Below are positions 52,171-60,034 of a stretch of DNA of 64,000 nt, piece by piece. Below the pieces are notes generated by a model. It was not told the DNA's origin and did not search any database. It was given only the letters and a program-made list of their open reading frames with translations. The translations under genes and the position numbers were made by a program. Numbering within the stretch: position 1 is the stretch's first letter; every line of letters starts with the position of its first letter. Origin of the DNA: Verrucomicrobiaceae bacterium (GTDB taxonomy: Bacteria; Verrucomicrobiota; Verrucomicrobiia; Verrucomicrobiales; Verrucomicrobiaceae); NCBI GenBank assembly GCA_027490195.1, contig JAIXYN010000046.1, forward strand, positions 1-64,000. Reading direction: 5' to 3'.

Positions 52171-53634
52171 CTGATCGGTGAGCGGCTGCGGCTGTTCAGG
52201 GTCTGCTTTTTTGAGCTTGGCCCAGCAGCCGTCGGCGACTTCTTTTTGTGCAGAGAAGACGCGGATCTGCTCGGGCGTGCTGGAGGCCCAGTCTATGGGG
52301 ATGCGCTCATCACGCAGACCTCGGCGATGCAGCCAGCCAAAAAAAGCGATGCTGCCAAGAAGGGCGAAATTGAAGGAGAGACAGAGCGGCAACAAGGCCA
52401 GACGCAGCAGGGCTTCCGAGAGTGGTTCCCAAAGCAGGGCCATTACCAGCGCGACGAACAGCATCCACGCGATGGTCTTCACATTCAGCCGCAAGTAGTG
52501 GCCACCGAGGGCCAGAGCGAGAACGATGACGTTCATGGCGAAAGAGGGATCTCCAAAGACCGGCTTCCATGCAGAACCCACCATGCAGACGAGGAGAGCC
52601 GACAGAGCCACAAGAGCGCTGGTGCGTGAATGCCAGAGAATGCCGATGAAAAACCAGACCCAGCAGAACAGCACCCGGGTCGAGGTGAACTGCGCGGTCA
52701 GGCTGAGGTGACTGGCAAGAAATTCACCCCATGACTTTGCGTATTGCTGGGCCGTGCCTCCAGACAGGGTGGCTGCGAAGCCGGTGTACGCATCCGCAAA
52801 CAAGGGAGCGCACAAGGCAGCCGTGGTGAAATGGTGGCGAGCTTCATCTGGTTTACCGGCCTGCAGGGCACACCAGCCGAGGCCGTCCCAGGAGTCGGCG
52901 AAAAAGGAATCCAGTGCGACGGCACGCCGAAACGCCAGCGCAGCATCTTCATAGCGTCCCTGGCGGAGACGGCTCCAGCCCAGACCATCATAGGCATCTG
53001 GGACTCCGATCTTGAGTGAGAGCACGCGTGAGAAGGCTGTCTGTGCGCCGGTTTGGTCGCCACGGCGGTACAAACTCCAGCCAAGGCCCGCGCAGCGATA
53101 GGCCTCCGCCATGTCGGTGCTGACTTCCGTGTTGAGGAAATGCTTCTCGGCTTTTTCAAAGTTGTTGGTGAGCAGTGCGCGCCAGCCGCGCGTGAGTTCG
53201 GCGTCATGCACGCCGAAAAATATCAGCGCCATCAGCGCAGCCCACGCAGCGGCGATATAGGGCAGGCTGAAGAGGACATAGGGTGACTTTCTCTCGTGCA
53301 TGCGCTCGGCGATGGGCACGAAGACATAAGCCATGGCTGCACAACCGAGCGCGGTGGCGAGCGCCTGCGTCCACAGAGGCACCTGCGGAAAAAGATACCA
53401 TAAGGCACCGAGCAAGGCGCCGTTCACGCTGAAGAGGCCGGTTTTGAGCACGCTGTCATCCTGCGCACGCCACTGTGCGATTGCGGTGATGAGCAGCGCC
53501 CCGCCCAGGCTCATGAGCGCGGCGTCGATGGAAAGGACAAACAAGCCGATGAGCACGCACAAGCCGGTGATGCGACTGTTCGCCACAAGCATCTGCCCGT
53601 AACCACGGAGGGTGTGGTCGAGCAGGCGTTTCAT
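52123..53634 (-). CDS. Urea-transporter-like membrane protein with TPR repeats between its two halves
   Basis: A 503-residue membrane protein. The N-terminal part has the UT-family start LRGYGQMLVANSRITGLCVLIGLFVLS and LKTGLFSVNGALLGALWYLF (residues 9-82), with about four membrane segments to residue 141. Residues 155-300 are soluble and contain TPR repeats (AYRCAGLGWSLYRRGDQTGAQTAFSRVLSL; AYDGLGWSRLRQGRYEDAALAFRRAVAL; SWDGLGWCALQAGKPDEARHHFTTA). Four to five membrane segments follow (318-437), then a hydrophilic tail. UT proteins have two pseudo-symmetric halves, so the TPR block appears inserted between them. The permeant is unknown. Its ATG overlaps the CapK-like stop by four bases. Confidence 0.82.
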   Translation of the reverse strand: MKRLLDHTLRGYGQMLVANSRITGLCVLIGLFVLSIDAALMSLGGALLITAIAQWRAQDDSVLKTGLFSVNGALLGALWYLFPQVPLWTQALATALGCAAMAYVFVPIAERMHERKSPYVLFSLPYIAAAWAALMALIFFGVHDAELTRGWRALLTNNFEKAEKHFLNTEVSTDMAEAYRCAGLGWSLYRRGDQTGAQTAFSRVLSLKIGVPDAYDGLGWSRLRQGRYEDAALAFRRAVALDSFFADSWDGLGWCALQAGKPDEARHHFTTAALCAPLFADAYTGFAATLSGGTAQQYAKSWGEFLASHLSLTAQFTSTRVLFCWVWFFIGILWHSRTSALVALSALLVCMVGSAWKPVFGDPSFAMNVIVLALALGGHYLRLNVKTIAWMLFVALVMALLWEPLSEALLRLALLPLCLSFNFALLGSIAFFGWLHRRGLRDERIPIDWASSTPEQIRVFSAQKEVADGCWAKLKKADPEQPQPLTDQSLQLPAKVNLKVNAE

Positions 53635-54956
53635 GCGGCGAGGGGAAGTTCTGAAATCACTAGCGGCACTTTATGTGATCCTGCAGGCGCGGCAATCTTG
53701 GAAACAAAGGTGATTTGCAAATCGGCGGCATTGAACAAAGCGGCTTCAAGTGCCGTTTGCACCCCTTTTTCGATGCGATTGTGCGATGCGTTGGTTTCGG
53801 CCACGACGCGGACTTCGAGCATGCCGGGCTGCTTTTGCACGACCTGATACTGCGCGAGGCCGGGCACCTCCTCTATGGCATTGGTGATGACATAAGGCGA
53901 AATCAAGGTGCCGCCACGAGTGCGCAGCATGGCGGCGCTGCGGCCTTCCATGTGGCGGATGCTGCGCGCACTGCTGCCGCATGAGCAGGGCTCGGGCTCC
54001 CAACTGGCCAGATCCCCGAGCCCGCGATAGCGCAGGATCGGTGTGGCGGTGTTGGTGAGGTCGGTGATGACGATGTGTCCGAGACCGGTGGTGGGCAGGC
54101 CGTTGTCATCGACGATCTCACAGAGCACATTGGTCTCGGCAATGTGCCAGCGCGAGCCACTCATGCACTGCCAGGCGACGAGCCCGCCTTCAGTGCTGGT
54201 GTATGTCTCAATGAGACGTGCGTTCGGGAACACCTGTCCCAACAGATGCCGCGTATGGGCATCCAGCATTTCGGAGGTGAGATGAATGAGCCGTGTTTTT
54301 TTTATGACGCGATTTTGCGAGCGCAGATCCAGTGCTATAGCGCGGAGCGTCGATGGGTAGGATGAAATGAATTCAGGTGCGATGCTCAGGAGTTCGCGCG
54401 TGAGCTTGGCGACGGGATCATGAACGGAGAAGATGCGTGAATCCGGCACGGTGGTGCGCAGGAGATCTGCGGTGGCAAAGTCGATGCTGTCGGGAGCCAT
54501 ATCGACCAGATAGAGGCCATTGCTGAGAGGCTTGCCATGGCACCAGTCATAGTACAAGGCCGTGTTGCAGGCCATGTAATGCCAGAGTGACTCCTCCGTG
54601 CGTGCCATGCAGGCGGGGATGCCGGTGGAGCCGGAGGAAGCCAGCCAGCGGATGTCACTCTGGTTGTCCTGAGCAATCAAATCCGTCCGCGTGGCGGTGC
54701 GCAGGCCGGCCTTGGTAAGGATGGGGAGCTTGGAAAGATCTTCCCAGTCATTGAGCATCGCAGGGGTGAATCCTGCTTCCGCAAACAGCCGCTGATAGAG
54801 CGGGATGTTTGCGTGGGCATGCTGCACCAGTGAACGCAATGTGCGCCATTGATGCGCCCGGCGCTTCGGAGTGCTCCACCCGCGTTGTTCGATCACTTGA
54901 TCAAGCGCGGCATGGAGACGATGGCCACGGGCGCGAATCTGGGAGGGAGAGTTCAT
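53631..54956 (-). CDS. CapK/PaaK-family adenylate-forming enzyme
   Basis: A 441-residue protein of the phenylacetate-CoA ligase/CapK superfamily. The phosphate-binding loop reads SSGSTGIPA and the central motif YTSTEGG; a Cys pair precedes RHMEGR (CSCGSSARSIRHMEGRSAAML), and the C-terminal subdomain runs to the end (VVQKQPGMLEVRVVAETN). It likely activates a carboxylate as its adenylate, possibly passing it to a thiol or amine. It lacks a carrier protein next door. It is translationally coupled to the UT-TPR gene; the 535-bp structured element lies directly before its ATG. Confidence 0.87.
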   Translation of the reverse strand: MNSPSQIRARGHRLHAALDQVIEQRGWSTPKRRAHQWRTLRSLVQHAHANIPLYQRLFAEAGFTPAMLNDWEDLSKLPILTKAGLRTATRTDLIAQDNQSDIRWLASSGSTGIPACMARTEESLWHYMACNTALYYDWCHGKPLSNGLYLVDMAPDSIDFATADLLRTTVPDSRIFSVHDPVAKLTRELLSIAPEFISSYPSTLRAIALDLRSQNRVIKKTRLIHLTSEMLDAHTRHLLGQVFPNARLIETYTSTEGGLVAWQCMSGSRWHIAETNVLCEIVDDNGLPTTGLGHIVITDLTNTATPILRYRGLGDLASWEPEPCSCGSSARSIRHMEGRSAAMLRTRGGTLISPYVITNAIEEVPGLAQYQVVQKQPGMLEVRVVAETNASHNRIEKGVQTALEAALFNAADLQITFVSKIAAPAGSHKVPLVISELPLAA

Positions 54957-55491
54957 GGGGTCCTCATTCTACTGATGCGCATCACAAGTTTTTATTTTGG
55001 GAAGGGTCCGCGCCCATTTGTGGCGGGGCTCTTTGCAGACGCTGCTGGTGGCCCCTGGGTGTGACGAAGCGCCCGGTTTGCTTCGCGGCCTGATGCTTGC
55101 AACCCAGGGAAGCGCTCGCCAAGGCTCGGCATCCCTGGGCTATGATACGGAAGGCCGGTGGCCTTCAAGAAAGGAGCTTTCGTGAGTTTATACTGACCCG
55201 CATCACCAATTTTCAAAAGGGTGCCTCCCCAAATGGAAGTGCTGATGCATGCCGGTATGATTGAAAATGCGGCGAGTGTTCGTGTCGCGGAGCTCCCAGA
55301 GCCGGTTAAAAACCAGCGCTCCCAGCCCGGACTCCCGTGCCGCGCGCAGTTCTTTGCTGGGAGCGCTGATGTGTCGATCAGCGGCTTCGCCACATCGGCT
55401 CTGGGCGGGCGTCCCAGCCGCGCCGGGAGGCAAGACAGCAGTTGGAGGAGCATCTTCTCAAAATGAAAGTTTGTGATGCGCGACAGTATCA
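54957..55491. mobile_element. Putative 519-bp structured element with 35-bp inverted ends
   Basis: The whole gap between the TPR gene and the CapK-like gene is filled by this element. Its ends are inverted repeats 54970-55004 and 55454-55488 (29 of 35 positions match; core GCGCATCACAA). A third partial direct copy lies at 55191-55220. Inside are several strong stems: 55103-55110/55132-55139 (8 bp), 55150-55156/55160-55166 (7 bp), and a nested pair 55295-55304/55396-55405 (10 bp) around 55314-55326/55356-55368 (13 bp, perfect). No frame looks coding and no transposase is present. It may be a MITE-like mobile element or a structured RNA. Confidence 0.6.
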
Positions 55492-56142
55492 TCAACGCTG
55501 GCCCGGAGGAGGCCCTGGAGGACCAGCGCGCGTGATGGCAAATCCGTCATGCACCATGTAGCCCTCTGGATTGATCTGCATGAGCTTTGAAAACAAAGGC
55601 GCGGCAAGCCGGGCCTGCCCCTGATTGATCTGCGACCAGCCAAACCAGCTCATAGCGATGGGGTCTTCAGGCTGCAGCTTGTGAGCACGCTCAAAGTAAA
55701 CTTCAGCTTTGCGATACTCATGCTGATTGAAGAGAATCTCTCCGGCGATGAGCAGCGTCGGACGATGGAACTGGTCGATTTTCAGGACTTCGCGTGCGGC
55801 ACGGAGAGTGTCCTCGGGCTGGGTCTGTGCCTGATACACATTCATCATGCCAAGGTGAGGCGTGAGGGCGCGTGGCTCCTGTTTGGCGGCGGTGGTGTAA
55901 TACTGGACGGCCTTGGTGTAGTCCTTGTTGAGGTAGGAGAGCCAGCCGGCACGCACCGCCGCAAGATAGGTTTCACCGCCAGCATTTTTGAAGGCGAGGA
56001 CGCTTTCAATAGCAGCAGCATAATCATTGTTGGATTCCTCGGTGAGAGATTTCTGCCAGGCTTCGGCGATGGCAGGGAGTTTGTCGGCGGCGTTCGCAGC
56101 GGTGACGCAGGCGAAGGCGAGGATGAGGAGGTGTGTTTTCAT
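55492..56142 (-). CDS. Secreted TPR protein
   Basis: A 216-residue exported protein (signal MKTHLLILAFACVTAANA) made of TPR helices: AEAWQKSLTEESNNDYAAAIESVLAF, RAGWLSYLNKDYTKAVQYYTTAAKQEPRA, RPTLLIAGEILFNQHEYRKAEVYFERAHKLQPED, WFGWSQINQGQARLAAPLFSKLMQINPEGY. It ends in a Pro/Gly-rich tail. It probably acts as a periplasmic scaffold. It is 18 bases downstream of the UT-M23 gene and its stop codon abuts the structured element. Related TPR sequence is also present inside the UT-like protein at 52 kb. Confidence 0.85.
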   Translation of the reverse strand: MKTHLLILAFACVTAANAADKLPAIAEAWQKSLTEESNNDYAAAIESVLAFKNAGGETYLAAVRAGWLSYLNKDYTKAVQYYTTAAKQEPRALTPHLGMMNVYQAQTQPEDTLRAAREVLKIDQFHRPTLLIAGEILFNQHEYRKAEVYFERAHKLQPEDPIAMSWFGWSQINQGQARLAAPLFSKLMQINPEGYMVHDGFAITRAGPPGPPPGQR

Positions 56143-56160
56143 GGTTGAGAGGAGAGTGGT

Positions 56161-58440
56161 TTATTCGGCGTCGCCGTTGGGCAGGGTGGGCGTGAAGCTG
56201 GTTTGTGTGAAGGTGATGTCGTGGGTTTTGAAATGCGCGATGAGCTGGGAGAGACCGCGAATGGGTTCGAGGGTGAAGTCAATCTCACGTGGGAGATCAC
56301 CCGCAGGATTTGCGATGGTCGTGGCAAGGTGAAGGCGCTGCGTGGTGGGGTGCAGCGAGTGGCGGGTGATGACACGCTGGGTGGGATAGCCCACATAGGG
56401 CGCGAAAACGCCCGCCAATGCCCGACCGTGCGGCTTTGACTGCAAAGCAACACTATCCTCCCAGATCATGCCGCTCTGATAAGCGAATGGCACGGTGGGC
56501 ATGGCGAACGAAAGGAAACGCAGGAGATGCGAGTGACCGCTAAGACTGCTCTGCGTGATCTGCAGGGCGTGCAGACCGAGCACCGCTATGAATGATTCTT
56601 TGCCACTGCGGAACAGGTAGCGGCCGGATTCATCGAGCGTGGTGGTGATCGTTTCGTATGAAACAGATCCATTCGTGCAAACGCGATAGGTGGCCACGCC
56701 CGGGGCAAAATGGGCCAGCGTGCCCAGCACGGTGGAGGATACTGTCGCCGGGGCGATGCGGTCTCCCAATTTGGGCACGCTGGCAAAATTCCAACGGACA
56801 CCCTCGGAGGTGCGCGTGAAGAAGTTCGTGAGACAGAAGGGCGTGGTAGGTGCGCCGGTCTCGTTGGTGGCTTGATTGTGCAGATGAATGTGCGGCACAG
56901 GGCTGCGGCCAGAATTGCCGCAGTAGCCGAGGAGGTCGCCTGCACCGACACGCTGGCCGGTTTTCACGACGATGCCGTTTTTCATGAAGTGCGCGAGCTT
57001 CACGATGCCGCCGTAATCAAGACGCAAGATGAGGTGGTTGCCCCAGTTGTTGGCAAAGTTGCAGCCGCCGGGCGCATTGTCGGCCACGCCGTCGATGACA
57101 CGGATGATTTCGCCAGTACCAGGAGCGCGCACTTCGAGGCCCTGAGTGTAGTAGCGGCTCAGATCGTCATCCCAGCCGGGAGGGCAGGCGTGGTCAGCAG
57201 CGTCATGCACTTCAAAATCGAGCGCGTGCTTCCAGTCGCCGCGGTGGCTGAGCTTGTCGTCGAAACCCTGCGTCACGGTGACTTCGCGTGCGGTGGGAAG
57301 GAGCACATGGGTTTCGTTGCGATGCGGAAAGCGAGCGTTCGCGAAAGCCAGTGAAGCCGCAGCGGCTTCGGGATTGTCGAAGATGCCTGTGGCAGGCAGC
57401 AGGGAACCCGGTTTCTCACGCAGGCGCAGGCAGCAGAGCATGCTCCAGATGGTGAGCAGATAAGGCAGCGGCAGGTATTCCCAGCCCGAGCCGCGCAAAA
57501 AGTGCTGCACTGCGGCAACGTGCAATGCGGCGACGGAACCGGCAACGAAGGCGAGCGCCAAGCTACTCCAGGACGGAACGAAATAGATGGCGCCAAGCGC
57601 CATGCCGGCGAGCAGGTAGTTGTGCCCCGCAAACCAGCCGAGCCAGTGCAGACCGCAGGCTTCGAGCAACTTCACGATGAGGATGCCGCCAGCATAACCT
57701 GCGATGGCATTGATCATGGCGACGCGGGACCAGACGAGGATTGCCAGTATCACGGCGAGACCGGCCCACACGTTTGGCAGAAATAAAATCGTGCCCATGC
57801 TGCGCAGGAACGCAGTGACGATGAACGGCAGCGCGGGCTCTTCTGGCAGACCCATGTCGAGCAAGGTGGTGCCAGCCGCCCAGTGCGGGAAAAACGTCAG
57901 CAGCGAGCCGAAGACGACGACAAAGGCGACGCTAAGTGGCGGCAGACCGGCGCGCAGCGGAAACCAATGCCACAAGGCCGCAGACAGCAGCAGCGTGTAA
58001 ACCGTGACAATGGCCAGCATGCCCCAGATGGCTGGAGCAGCGAGCGCTGAACCACGGGTGATCCATGCGACGGCAAGAGCACTCAGGAAAACATTGTAGA
58101 GCAGGGTGCCATCCTTCCGCATCGCTGCAGGCAGATGCAGGAGCTTTGCGACGAAGCCCCCGAGCAGGCAGGCGCTGACGGCAAAGGCGAAATAGCGCGG
58201 CATGAACAGCAGCGCGGCGCACAGCAGCGCACCTATTTTCCAACTGCCGCAGAGGAAGACGGAGCTGGCAGCACGCGCGACTTCAAGCAGCGGTGTCGTG
58301 ACAATCTGAAGATGAGGGCGCAGCGTTCGGGCGAAGGCTGCGGCCGTGGCGACCGCCCGCTCCTTTAAGGAGGGAGGGTATAGGACGGCATCTTCGAGAA
58401 TGGCCATCGCAGGGAGGGTGGATGGGGCTTCTGGGTTCAT
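56161..58440 (-). CDS. Urea-transporter-like domain fused to an M23 (LytM-type) peptidase
   Basis: A 759-residue protein. Residues 60-340 form a polytopic UT-like membrane domain (AAMRKDGTLLYNVFLSALAVAWI; MGLPEEPALPFIVTAFLRS; repeated AGxxGA helices). Residues 385-560 form an M23 metallopeptidase domain: QGFDDKLSHRGDWKHALDFEV with D408 and a nearby His (H399 or H405), LEVRAPGTGEIIRVIDG, LAHFMKNGIVVKTGQRVGAGDLLGYCGNSGRSPVPHIHLH with H517-x-H519. The spacing of the first His to Asp differs from the usual HxxxD. A beta-rich C-terminal region (560-759) follows. It joins a small-molecule channel with peptidoglycan or peptide cleavage on one polypeptide. Confidence 0.82.
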   Translation of the reverse strand: MNPEAPSTLPAMAILEDAVLYPPSLKERAVATAAAFARTLRPHLQIVTTPLLEVARAASSVFLCGSWKIGALLCAALLFMPRYFAFAVSACLLGGFVAKLLHLPAAMRKDGTLLYNVFLSALAVAWITRGSALAAPAIWGMLAIVTVYTLLLSAALWHWFPLRAGLPPLSVAFVVVFGSLLTFFPHWAAGTTLLDMGLPEEPALPFIVTAFLRSMGTILFLPNVWAGLAVILAILVWSRVAMINAIAGYAGGILIVKLLEACGLHWLGWFAGHNYLLAGMALGAIYFVPSWSSLALAFVAGSVAALHVAAVQHFLRGSGWEYLPLPYLLTIWSMLCCLRLREKPGSLLPATGIFDNPEAAAASLAFANARFPHRNETHVLLPTAREVTVTQGFDDKLSHRGDWKHALDFEVHDAADHACPPGWDDDLSRYYTQGLEVRAPGTGEIIRVIDGVADNAPGGCNFANNWGNHLILRLDYGGIVKLAHFMKNGIVVKTGQRVGAGDLLGYCGNSGRSPVPHIHLHNQATNETGAPTTPFCLTNFFTRTSEGVRWNFASVPKLGDRIAPATVSSTVLGTLAHFAPGVATYRVCTNGSVSYETITTTLDESGRYLFRSGKESFIAVLGLHALQITQSSLSGHSHLLRFLSFAMPTVPFAYQSGMIWEDSVALQSKPHGRALAGVFAPYVGYPTQRVITRHSLHPTTQRLHLATTIANPAGDLPREIDFTLEPIRGLSQLIAHFKTHDITFTQTSFTPTLPNGDAE

Positions 58441-58520
58441 GGGTGGAGGTGGGGCTCTTGAGTAGCTGACTTTGGCTGCAGAGATGGGTGGGGTGGGAGA
58501 GAGCGTGGGGGCTGGCGAAA

Positions 58521-58538
58521 GCGGCGCTGAAGCGCCGC
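58521..58538. repeat. Palindromic intergenic repeat
   Basis: A perfect 7-bp stem with TGAA loop (GCGGCGC-TGAA-GCGCCGC), between the decarboxylase stop and the UT-M23 start. Together with flanking GAAA and CACTCC it resembles short dispersed palindromes I associate with Verrucomicrobia intergenic DNA. No T-tract follows, so it is not an obvious terminator. Confidence 0.5.
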
Positions 58539-58569
58539 ACTCCGTGGACGCTGGCGCGGTGGCGAAGGT

Positions 58570-60009
58570 TTAAGCGTTGGAGGGAGCCAGCAGATGATGG
58601 GGGACGCGTTCAAGGCGCTGCACGTAGTCGAGGTCTTCGCGTTCGCGGATAACATCGACGCGGCCATCCAGACCGATCATGACCACTGCGGGACGATAGG
58701 TGATGAACTGCATGCTCTGCGTGATGTTGTAAGCGCCCACGGGATGCATGACGAGATGATCGCCGGTGGTCATCGCCGGCAGGGAGACCTGCTCACGGAT
58801 GACGTCGATGTTCATGCACAGGCAGCCGTAGAGTTTGATGGGGTGCTGGGCGCTCTCACGCTGCGCTTTGGCGGGCTTCACGTTGAAACGATACCAGTTG
58901 CCGCTGTAGAGAATGTTGATGCCGGCATCGATGACATAGGCGGCTCCTGTTGATTCTGGCATGTAGGCGGGCGCCTTTGCCGCCTTGCCGGCGAGTGTGA
59001 TCGGCCCAGACGCACCGGTTTGCTTCACGGCGACGATGCTGCTGATGAGATAGCCGGCTTCATCGACAAGGGCACGGCCACTTTCCAGATAAAGACGCGG
59101 GCGGCGATCACGCGGCAGCGTGTTCAACGCACTGGCGATGGCTTCGGCGTATTTTTCGATCGGCGGAACCACCTGCTCTGCAGGCTGATAGGAGTAATGC
59201 AGCGTGCTGAGCGATGGGAAGCCGCCACCGAGGTTCAGGTAGCGCAAGGACCAGCCGTAGCTCTCGCGGCAGCGCTCCATGAGAGTGATGAGCTTCTCTG
59301 CTGCGACCTTGTAGGCGTTGGGTTCGAGGATGTAGGTGCCGATGTGCGTGTGCAGCCCCTGCAAACGGAGGCGGCCTTTGCTCTCAGCGATGCGGCGGAT
59401 CGCACGCCAGGCTTCGCCGTTTTCGACACCAAAGCCAAACTTGCTCCACACCGGCTGAATGCCGGCGTCAAGCCAGCAACGGATGGCGAGATCGATGCTG
59501 CGATTTTGCTCCTTTGCGATGGTGTCGAGCAGCAGGAGTTCGTCCCAGTTATCGACCTGAATCATCGCGCCTTCACTGACGGCGAGTTCGAGACCTGCGC
59601 GTGTTTTATGCGGCCCGTTGAAAATGATGTCGCGACCGGACACGCCATTGCGGCGGGCTTTCTCATACTCGAACTCACTCACCACTTCGGCGATGGAGCC
59701 TTCGCTGTGAAAGACGCGGCAGATGGCGTTGAGGTAATTTGTTTTGTAGCTCCAGGCGAAGCGTGTGTTGGGATAGCGGCTTTCGAAGGCTTCACGTGCG
59801 CGCTGAATTTTCTCACGCAGCGTGCGCTCGGAGAAAACGAAGAGCGGCGAACCGAAACGTGCGGCGAGATCCGCCACGGGGACGCCGTCGATGCGTTCGC
59901 AGACGTTGCTGTTGAGGCCATGGGCATGGCGGTTGCGATTGGCGGCGCTGTTTTGGCCGCTGAGATGACGAGTGATCGTCGGTGGTGAGTAGGGCAGGAG
60001 TGTTTGCAT
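58570..60009 (-). CDS. Fold-III PLP-dependent decarboxylase (DapDC/LysA-like)
   Basis: A 479-residue enzyme with a fold-III barrel. The PLP lysine is K89 in WSYKTNYLNAICRVF. SEGSIAEVVSEFEYEKARRNGVSGRDIIFNGPHKTRAGLELAV follows the family pattern. HTHIGTYIL, NLGGGFPS (phosphate binding) and ESGRALVDEAG are clear. The active-site Cys region is GCLCMNIDVI. It most resembles diaminopimelate decarboxylases, but substrate motifs differ (CMNID where LysA has CESGD), so another amino acid or a ligated product may be the substrate. Start at MQTLLPYS; the reading frame extends upstream over the ATP-grasp gene without family similarity. Confidence 0.86.
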   Translation of the reverse strand: MQTLLPYSPPTITRHLSGQNSAANRNRHAHGLNSNVCERIDGVPVADLAARFGSPLFVFSERTLREKIQRAREAFESRYPNTRFAWSYKTNYLNAICRVFHSEGSIAEVVSEFEYEKARRNGVSGRDIIFNGPHKTRAGLELAVSEGAMIQVDNWDELLLLDTIAKEQNRSIDLAIRCWLDAGIQPVWSKFGFGVENGEAWRAIRRIAESKGRLRLQGLHTHIGTYILEPNAYKVAAEKLITLMERCRESYGWSLRYLNLGGGFPSLSTLHYSYQPAEQVVPPIEKYAEAIASALNTLPRDRRPRLYLESGRALVDEAGYLISSIVAVKQTGASGPITLAGKAAKAPAYMPESTGAAYVIDAGINILYSGNWYRFNVKPAKAQRESAQHPIKLYGCLCMNIDVIREQVSLPAMTTGDHLVMHPVGAYNITQSMQFITYRPAVVMIGLDGRVDVIREREDLDYVQRLERVPHHLLAPSNA

Positions 60010-60034
60010 GGGAGGATGCGGTGGAAGGTTGAAA

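Noticed and set aside
54992..55495. A 167-codon open frame inside the structured element
   Set aside because: Its translation is broken up by stem-loop sequence and has no coding character; the other strand also has short open frames.
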